Assembly (NCBI GenBank): GCA_966186435.1
Contig: CBIFWW010000123.1
Location: forward strand, 1-10,141
Length of the DNA stretch: 10,141 nucleotides
Reading direction: 5' to 3'
Origin: CBIFWW01 sp966186435
GTDB taxonomy: Bacteria; Pseudomonadota; Gammaproteobacteria; Enterobacterales; Enterobacteriaceae
Shown here: positions 6,351 through 10,141 of the stretch, in pieces
Numbering within the stretch: the first letter of the stretch is position 1
How the letters are laid out: each line of letters starts with the position of its first letter
Program-made: the position numbers and the translations under genes
The notes under the pieces: generated by a model
Databases searched by the model: none
The model's input: the letters and a program-made list of their open reading frames with translations, nothing else
What the model was told of the DNA's origin: nothing

Positions 6351-7625
6351 TTGGAATCGTTGTATACCGCCCTGCTCTATCTGATTCAGCCGCTGGTCTG
6401 GATACGCCTGTTACTACGCAGCCGTAAGGCACCCGCCTATCGTAAACGTTGGGGGGAGCGCTACGGGTACTGCAAAGGTAAAGTGGAGCCTGGCGGAATA
6501 CTGCTGCACTCCGTTTCCGTGGGTGAAACCCTGGCTGCCATTCCTCTGGTACGTGCGTTACGCCATCGTTACCCGATGTTGCCGATCACGGTGACCACCA
6601 TGACGCCTACCGGGTCTGAGCGCGTAATGTCTGCTTTCGGCAGCGATGTCCACCACGTTTACCTGCCCTACGATCTGCCCTGTGCCATGGCCCGCTTCCT
6701 GAATACTGTACAACCACGTTTAGTCATTGTGATGGAAACCGAATTGTGGCCTAACATGATCGACGCCCTGTTCCGTCGCAAAATCCCATTAGTGGTGGCG
6801 AACGCCCGTCTTTCTGAACGTTCAGCCAATGGTTACAGCAAACTGGGTGGGTTGATGCGCCGCCTGTTGAGTAAAATTACGCTGATTGCCGCCCAAAACC
6901 AGGAAGATGCCGACCGTTTTATTGCTTTGGGTTTAAAACGTAGCCAGTTGAGCGTAACCGGTAGCCTTAAATTCGATATTTCTGTCACCCCTGAGCTGGC
7001 AGCCCGAGCCGTGACGCTTCGCCGCCAATGGGCGCCGCGCCGTAAGGTGTGGATTGCCACCAGCACCCACGATGGTGAAGAAGCCATTATTCTTGATGCT
7101 CATCGCCAGTTGCTGGCTCAATTCCCTGACCTGCTGCTTATCCTGGTGCCACGCCATCCGGAGCGCTTCAATGATGCCCGCCTGCTGGTACAGAAAGGTG
7201 GCTTCAGCTACATCATGCGCAGTAGCGGGGAGGTCCCTTCCCCGGCCACCCAAGTTGTGGTGGGCGATACCATGGGCGAGCTGATGATGCTTTACGGCAT
7301 TGCTGATTTAGCCTTCGTCGGTGGCAGCCTGGTTGAGCGTGGCGGTCATAACCCACTGGAGCCAGCGGCCCACGCTATTCCGGTATTGATGGGGCCACAC
7401 ACCTTTAACTTCAAAGATATTTGCAGCCGCCTGCAACAGGCTGATGGCCTGATTACCGTGACCAGTGCTGGCAGCCTGGTGAAAGAAATTGGCACTTTAC
7501 TAACCGATGAAGATTATCGGCTGTATTACGGCCGCCATGCAGTGGATGTATTACATCAAAATCAGGGTGCTCTGTATCGCCTACTGGATCTTCTTCACCC
7601 TTACCTGCCGCAGCGGAGCCACTAA
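6351..7625 (+). CDS. waaA: Kdo transferase (3-deoxy-D-manno-octulosonic acid transferase), WaaA/KdtA
   Basis: A 424-residue GT30 enzyme that transfers Kdo from CMP-Kdo to the lipid A precursor at the cytosolic face of the inner membrane; an N-terminal hydrophobic helix (about residues 5-22) anchors it. RKAPAYRKRWGERYG (25-39) and HSVSVGETLAAIPLVRAL follow, with the predicted catalytic base E59 in the SVGE motif. The C-terminal donor site includes GGSLVERGGHNPLEPAAH and PVLMGPHTFNF. The sequence is near-collinear with E. coli WaaA (425 residues). The start is TTG 6351, chosen by alignment with the E. coli N-terminus. The nearest ATG (6341) is out of frame, and the frame is closed by TAA at 6330-6332, leaving no in-frame ATG. 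A weak GGA lies nine bases upstream. waaA overlaps waaE by one base (TAATG). Confidence 0.95.
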   Translation: MESLYTALLYLIQPLVWIRLLLRSRKAPAYRKRWGERYGYCKGKVEPGGILLHSVSVGETLAAIPLVRALRHRYPMLPITVTTMTPTGSERVMSAFGSDVHHVYLPYDLPCAMARFLNTVQPRLVIVMETELWPNMIDALFRRKIPLVVANARLSERSANGYSKLGGLMRRLLSKITLIAAQNQEDADRFIALGLKRSQLSVTGSLKFDISVTPELAARAVTLRRQWAPRRKVWIATSTHDGEEAIILDAHRQLLAQFPDLLLILVPRHPERFNDARLLVQKGGFSYIMRSSGEVPSPATQVVVGDTMGELMMLYGIADLAFVGGSLVERGGHNPLEPAAHAIPVLMGPHTFNFKDICSRLQQADGLITVTSAGSLVKEIGTLLTDEDYRLYYGRHAVDVLHQNQGALYRLLDLLHPYLPQRSH

Positions 7626-8401
7626 TGCCTCAGCGTCTGTCAGTGGTGATGATCGCTAAGAACGCCGCAGACCTGCTGCCGGACTGCCTGGCTTCTGTCT
7701 CCTGGGCCGATGAAATCATTATCCTGGATTCCGGTAGCAGCGATAACACCGTCGAGCTGGCGCGTAGTCTCGGTGCCATTGTGCATATTGATACCGACTG
7801 GCAAGGCTATGGCATCCAGCGCCAACGGGCACAGGCACTGGCTACCGGCGATTACATCTTAATGCTGGATAGTGATGAACGGGTGACGCCCGCCCTGGCA
7901 GATGAAATTAAACGGGTATTGCAAAGCCCTCAACCCGACACGGTTTGGAGCATTCCCCGCCGCAACTACTTTTTAGGCCGGTTTATGCGCCACAGTGGAT
8001 GGTATCCGGATCGGGTTATGCGGCTCTACCCACGGGATAATTACTACTATAATGACAATCTGGTTCATGAATCCCTGGAGACTAAAGGGGCAAGAATCGT
8101 TCCACTTCAGAACGATTTACTGCACCTGACCTGCCGGGACTTCGCCAGCTTCCAGCGTAAACAGTTTAACTATGCTTCTGCATGGGCCAAAGAGCGTCAC
8201 CAAAAAGGTAAAACCACGGGAATGGTAGGGATTTTCACCCACACGCTGGGCGCGTTTATCAAAACGCTGTTGCTGCGTGGCGGTGTGCTGGATGGTAAGC
8301 AGGGTTGGTTGCTGGCGGTGGTTAATGCCCAGTATACCTTTAACAAATACGCCGAATTGTGGGCGTTAAACCATGGCTATACGGAAGACACCACACGATG
8401 A
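7625..8401 (+). CDS. waaE: LPS core beta-glucosyltransferase WaaE (KdtX), GT2 family
   Basis: A 258-residue GT2 enzyme with LSVVMIAKNAADLLPDCL at the N-terminus, ILDSGSSDNT (33-42) and the metal-binding motif LDSDE (81-85). The segments GDYILMLDSDERVTP and GWYPDRVMRLYPRD are typical of WaaE/KdtX. In Klebsiella and Serratia, WaaE adds a beta-glucose to HepI of the inner core; this is inferred here from family and position between waaA and coaD, where the gene sits in those genera. It starts at ATG 7625, overlapping the waaA stop by one base, and its own TGA overlaps the coaD start (ATGA, 8398-8401). This suggests translational coupling through the three genes. Confidence 0.93.
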   Translation: MPQRLSVVMIAKNAADLLPDCLASVSWADEIIILDSGSSDNTVELARSLGAIVHIDTDWQGYGIQRQRAQALATGDYILMLDSDERVTPALADEIKRVLQSPQPDTVWSIPRRNYFLGRFMRHSGWYPDRVMRLYPRDNYYYNDNLVHESLETKGARIVPLQNDLLHLTCRDFASFQRKQFNYASAWAKERHQKGKTTGMVGIFTHTLGAFIKTLLLRGGVLDGKQGWLLAVVNAQYTFNKYAELWALNHGYTEDTTR

Positions 8402-8886
8402 ACACCCGCGCAATCTATCCAGGTACTTTTGATCCGGTCACCAACGGCCATATCGATATCATCACTCGCGCCGCCGGGATGTTCGGCACGCTGATCGTCG
8501 CCATTGCCGCCAGCCCCAGCAAAAAACCGATGTTTAACCTGGAAGAGCGGGTGGAAATGGTGCGCCAGGCAACTCAGCACTTAAATAATGTCGAGATAAC
8601 TGGCTTTAGCGATCTAATGGCTAACTTCGCCCGTGACCAGAATGCCCGGGTATTAGTGCGAGGGGTACGAGCAGTAGCAGACTTTGAGTATGAAATGCAG
8701 CTGGCCCATATGAACCGCCACCTGATGCCCGGCCTGGAAAGCGTCTTCCTGATGCCATCCAAAGAGTGGTCTTTCGTCTCCTCCTCCCTGGTCAAAGAAG
8801 TGGCCCGTCATCAAGGCGACGTCAGCCACTTCCTGCCTGAGCCAGTGCTTAAAGCCCTGCTGAAAAGGATTGCTGAAGCTAGCTGA
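8398..8886 (+). CDS. coaD: Phosphopantetheine adenylyltransferase CoaD
   Basis: A 162-residue cytosolic enzyme of the nucleotidyltransferase superfamily. It transfers AMP from ATP to 4'-phosphopantetheine, giving dephospho-CoA, the penultimate step of CoA synthesis. The N-terminus AIYPGTFDPVTNGHIDI carries the TxGH ATP-binding motif (T15-H18). RGVRAVADFEYEMQLAHMNR and the C-terminal WSFVSSSLVKEVA motif are also present. Length and sequence match E. coli CoaD (159 residues). The ATG at 8398 is chosen because it overlaps the waaE stop as ATGA and gives the family N-terminus; a GTG at 8359 in the same frame would add 13 unrelated residues. It ends five bases before the stop codon of convergent mutM, with no hairpin terminator visible between them. 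Confidence 0.97.
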   Translation: MNTRAIYPGTFDPVTNGHIDIITRAAGMFGTLIVAIAASPSKKPMFNLEERVEMVRQATQHLNNVEITGFSDLMANFARDQNARVLVRGVRAVADFEYEMQLAHMNRHLMPGLESVFLMPSKEWSFVSSSLVKEVARHQGDVSHFLPEPVLKALLKRIAEAS

Positions 8887-8891
8887 GCCTG

Positions 8892-9701
8892 TTACTTCTG
8901 GCAGTGGCGGCAATAAAAGGTGCGCCGCTGCCCATGCTTGGTTGCGCTAATGGGCGCACCGCATACCCTACATGGTTCCCCTTCTCTACCATATACCTGT
9001 AACTCCTGTGCAAAATAGCCCGGCTTACCGTCGCTTTGCAGAAAGTCTTTAAGGGTTGTGCCACCTTGCTCAATCGAACGTAACAAAACGGCTTTGATCG
9101 CCTGAGCCAGTAGTTCACATTCAGCTACGGAAAGCGATCGCGCCATGCGATCGGGGTGGATCCCGGCCGCAAACAGGGATTCGCTGGCATAAATATTACC
9201 AACGCCCACCACCAGCTTATTATCCATAAGCCAGGGCTTAATGGCGGTGTTTTTCTTCAGGCTCCTCTGATGCAGATACGCTCCGTTGAACGCCTCGCTG
9301 AGCGGCTCAGGCCCCAGATGGGCCAGCACGCTATGGCCTTCCAACTGAGGCGCCCACAACCAGGCACCAAAACGCCGGGGATCGGTATAGCGCAGCACTT
9401 TGCCGTTGCTCATTACCAGGTCCACATGATCGTGCTTTTCCGCAGGCAGTTCTTCAGAAAGGATACGCAGGCTACCCGACATGCCCAGATGGATAATTAT
9501 CCAGCCGTCAGGCAACTCTAGAAGCAAGTATTTAGCCCGGCGCTGCACGCTGATGACCGGAACATCGCTGAGCCGATAGATTTCATCTGAGACCGGCCAA
9601 CGTAAGCGGCCATTACGCACAATAGCGTGCTGGATGGTGTGGCCCACCAGGTGCGGGGAAATACCGCGCCGGCTGGTTTCGACCTCTGGTAATTCTGGCA
9701 T
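8892..9701 (-). CDS. mutM: Formamidopyrimidine-DNA glycosylase MutM (Fpg)
   Basis: A 269-residue base-excision repair enzyme that removes 8-oxoguanine and formamidopyrimidines and cleaves the abasic site. All key features are present. MPELPEVE gives the catalytic P2 and E3 after Met removal; K57 lies in QRRAKYLL; HLGMSGSL holds the intercalating M74; VGVGNIYASE is the helix-two-turn-helix. The C-terminal zinc finger has cysteines 244, 247, 264 and 267 with R259 between them. Length is identical to E. coli MutM. It has a plausible own promoter with a TATAAT -10, a weak GAGA-type ribosome binding site, and lies downstream of the rpmBG terminator in the same direction, the usual enterobacterial arrangement. 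Confidence 0.98.
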   Translation of the reverse strand: MPELPEVETSRRGISPHLVGHTIQHAIVRNGRLRWPVSDEIYRLSDVPVISVQRRAKYLLLELPDGWIIIHLGMSGSLRILSEELPAEKHDHVDLVMSNGKVLRYTDPRRFGAWLWAPQLEGHSVLAHLGPEPLSEAFNGAYLHQRSLKKNTAIKPWLMDNKLVVGVGNIYASESLFAAGIHPDRMARSLSVAECELLAQAIKAVLLRSIEQGGTTLKDFLQSDGKPGYFAQELQVYGREGEPCRVCGAPISATKHGQRRTFYCRHCQK

Positions 9702-9734
9702 AGACTTTCTCGCTGCGGGTTAAGGCGGATAGCT

Positions 9735-9763
9735 ATTATATGAGGGCATTTAGAAAACAAAAA
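9735..9763 (-). promoter_or_regulatory. Candidate mutM promoter
   Basis: On the minus strand a perfect TATAAT -10 (9735-9740) lies 33 bp upstream of the mutM ATG. Seventeen bases further upstream is TTTTTG (9758-9763), a poor -35 that overlaps the T tract of the rpmBG terminator. The -10 is convincing; the -35 is not. Confidence 0.6.
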
Positions 9764-9786
9764 ACCCCGCCGAAGCGAGGTTTTTT
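9759..9786 (-). terminator. Rho-independent terminator of rpmB-rpmG
   Basis: Read on the minus strand, AAAAAACC pairs with GGTTTTTT (8 bp). A C-A mismatch and CGC/GCG follow, closed by a four-base loop (plus-strand CGAA, 9771-9774), and the T-rich tract leads into GTTTT. It lies 18 bp past the rpmG stop. Because of the A/T-rich base of the stem it may also work on plus-strand transcription. Confidence 0.85.
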
Positions 9787-9804
9787 ATTACGCGGAAACT
9801 AAAA

Positions 9805-9972
9805 TTATTTGATTTTAGCTTCTTTGTATACAACGTGCTGACGGACAACTGGATCGAATTTTTTCAGTTCCAGTTTTTCCGGTTTAGTACGTTTGTTCTT
9901 GGTAGTGGTGTAGAAGTGACCAGTACCTGCAGAAGAAACCAGCTTGATTTTCTCACGAATACCTTTAGCCAT
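9805..9972 (-). CDS. rpmG: 50S ribosomal protein L33 (RpmG)
   Basis: A 55-residue basic protein of the large ribosomal subunit, nearly identical to E. coli L33: MAKGIREKIKLVSSAGTGHF at the start and VVRQHVVYKEAKIK at the end. The zinc-binding cysteines found in some L33 forms are absent, as in the E. coli form. The ATG is preceded by AAGGAG (9980-9985) seven bases upstream. This ribosome binding site shares bases with the TAA stop of rpmB, so the two genes are tightly linked (11 bp apart) and probably co-transcribed, ending at the terminator at 9759-9786. Confidence 0.97.
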   Translation of the reverse strand: MAKGIREKIKLVSSAGTGHFYTTTKNKRTKPEKLELKKFDPVVRQHVVYKEAKIK

Positions 9973-9983
9973 GATTTAGCTCC

Positions 9984-10141
9984 TTAGTACTTCTCGCCAC
10001 GGGTACGAAGTTCAGACAGAACAACTTCAATACCTTTCTTATCAATTACACGCATACCTTTAGCAGATACACGCAGGGTAACAAAACGCTTTTCGCTCTC
10101 AACCCAGAAACGGTGAGAGTGCAGGTTCGGCAGGAAACGGC
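9984..10141 (-). CDS. rpmB: 50S ribosomal protein L28 (RpmB), N-terminus cut by the window edge
   Basis: The last 51 codons of L28 are present, from RFLPNLHSHRFWVESEKRFV to the end ELRTRGEKY. They align with the C-terminal two thirds of the 78-residue E. coli L28. The start codon and about 27 residues lie beyond base 10141. It is the first gene of the rpmB-rpmG pair, 11 bp upstream of rpmG. Its function is structural, in the large ribosomal subunit. Confidence 0.96.
   Translation of the reverse strand, partial: RFLPNLHSHRFWVESEKRFVTLRVSAKGMRVIDKKGIEVVLSELRTRGEKY

Noticed and set aside
8359..8397. GTG-initiated N-terminal extension of CoaD
   Set aside because: The extra 13 residues overlap waaE and do not match CoaD; the ATGA overlap at 8398 gives the family N-terminus.
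8872..8888. Quasi-palindrome around AGCTAGCT at the coaD end as a terminator
   Set aside because: The stem is short and imperfect, and no T run follows on either strand.
9134..9141. GCGATCGC octamer in mutM (also at about 3792 in wabG)
   Set aside because: Only two copies, both in coding sequence; this looks like chance and not a HIP1-type repeat.
9156..9521. 121-codon open frame on the plus strand
   Set aside because: It lies wholly inside mutM on the opposite strand, has no ribosome binding site or recognisable domain, and MutM is certain.

Overview
The window is a lipopolysaccharide (LPS) core biosynthesis (waa) locus of a gammaproteobacterium of the order Enterobacterales. It runs into the conserved housekeeping block waaA-waaE-coaD / mutM / rpmG-rpmB. 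MutM, CoaD, WaaA and L33 are very close to the E. coli proteins. However, the core genes are of the Klebsiella/Serratia type (WabG, WabH, WabN, WaaE) and not the E. coli type (WaaG/WaaP/WaaO). Together with the moderate G+C, this suggests a Serratia/Rahnella-like member of the Yersiniaceae. The genus is an inference from memory of the families and was not tested.

Layout. 1-834 (+) is the 3' part of a WaaL-type O-antigen ligase, AT-richer than the rest, ending at a strong hairpin terminator. 845-1807 (-) is the sugar deacetylase wabN, convergent with waaL; its last codons lie inside that terminator. The 151-bp divergent gap 1808-1958 holds two abutting palindromes and a short leader ORF with a strong ribosome binding site that overlaps the waaQ start. 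1959-6263 (+) is a tight array: waaQ, wabG, wabH and a WaaH/YibD-like family 2 glycosyltransferase. After 87 bp come waaA, waaE and coaD (+), joined by TAATG and ATGA overlaps. mutM (-) converges on coaD with 5 bp between stop codons. It is preceded by its own promoter, the rpmBG terminator, rpmG and a truncated rpmB (all -).

How the genes fit together. WaaA adds Kdo to lipid A. WaaE is the family that adds glucose to heptose I. WabG adds galacturonic acid to heptose II, WabH extends it with GlcNAc, and WabN deacetylates that residue to GlcN. WaaQ adds heptose III, and the WaaH-like enzyme probably adds a hexuronic acid to it. WaaL joins O antigen to the finished core. No heptose kinase (WaaP/WaaY) is present in the window, so the negative charge of this core probably comes largely from uronic acids. 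coaD (CoA synthesis), mutM (DNA repair) and the ribosomal protein genes are the usual chromosomal neighbours.

I found no mobile element, CRISPR array, tRNA or rRNA, and no clearly novel system. The most interesting points are regulatory: the leader ORF and palindromes ahead of waaQ, the unusual waaA start region, and homopolymer tracts in wabG.
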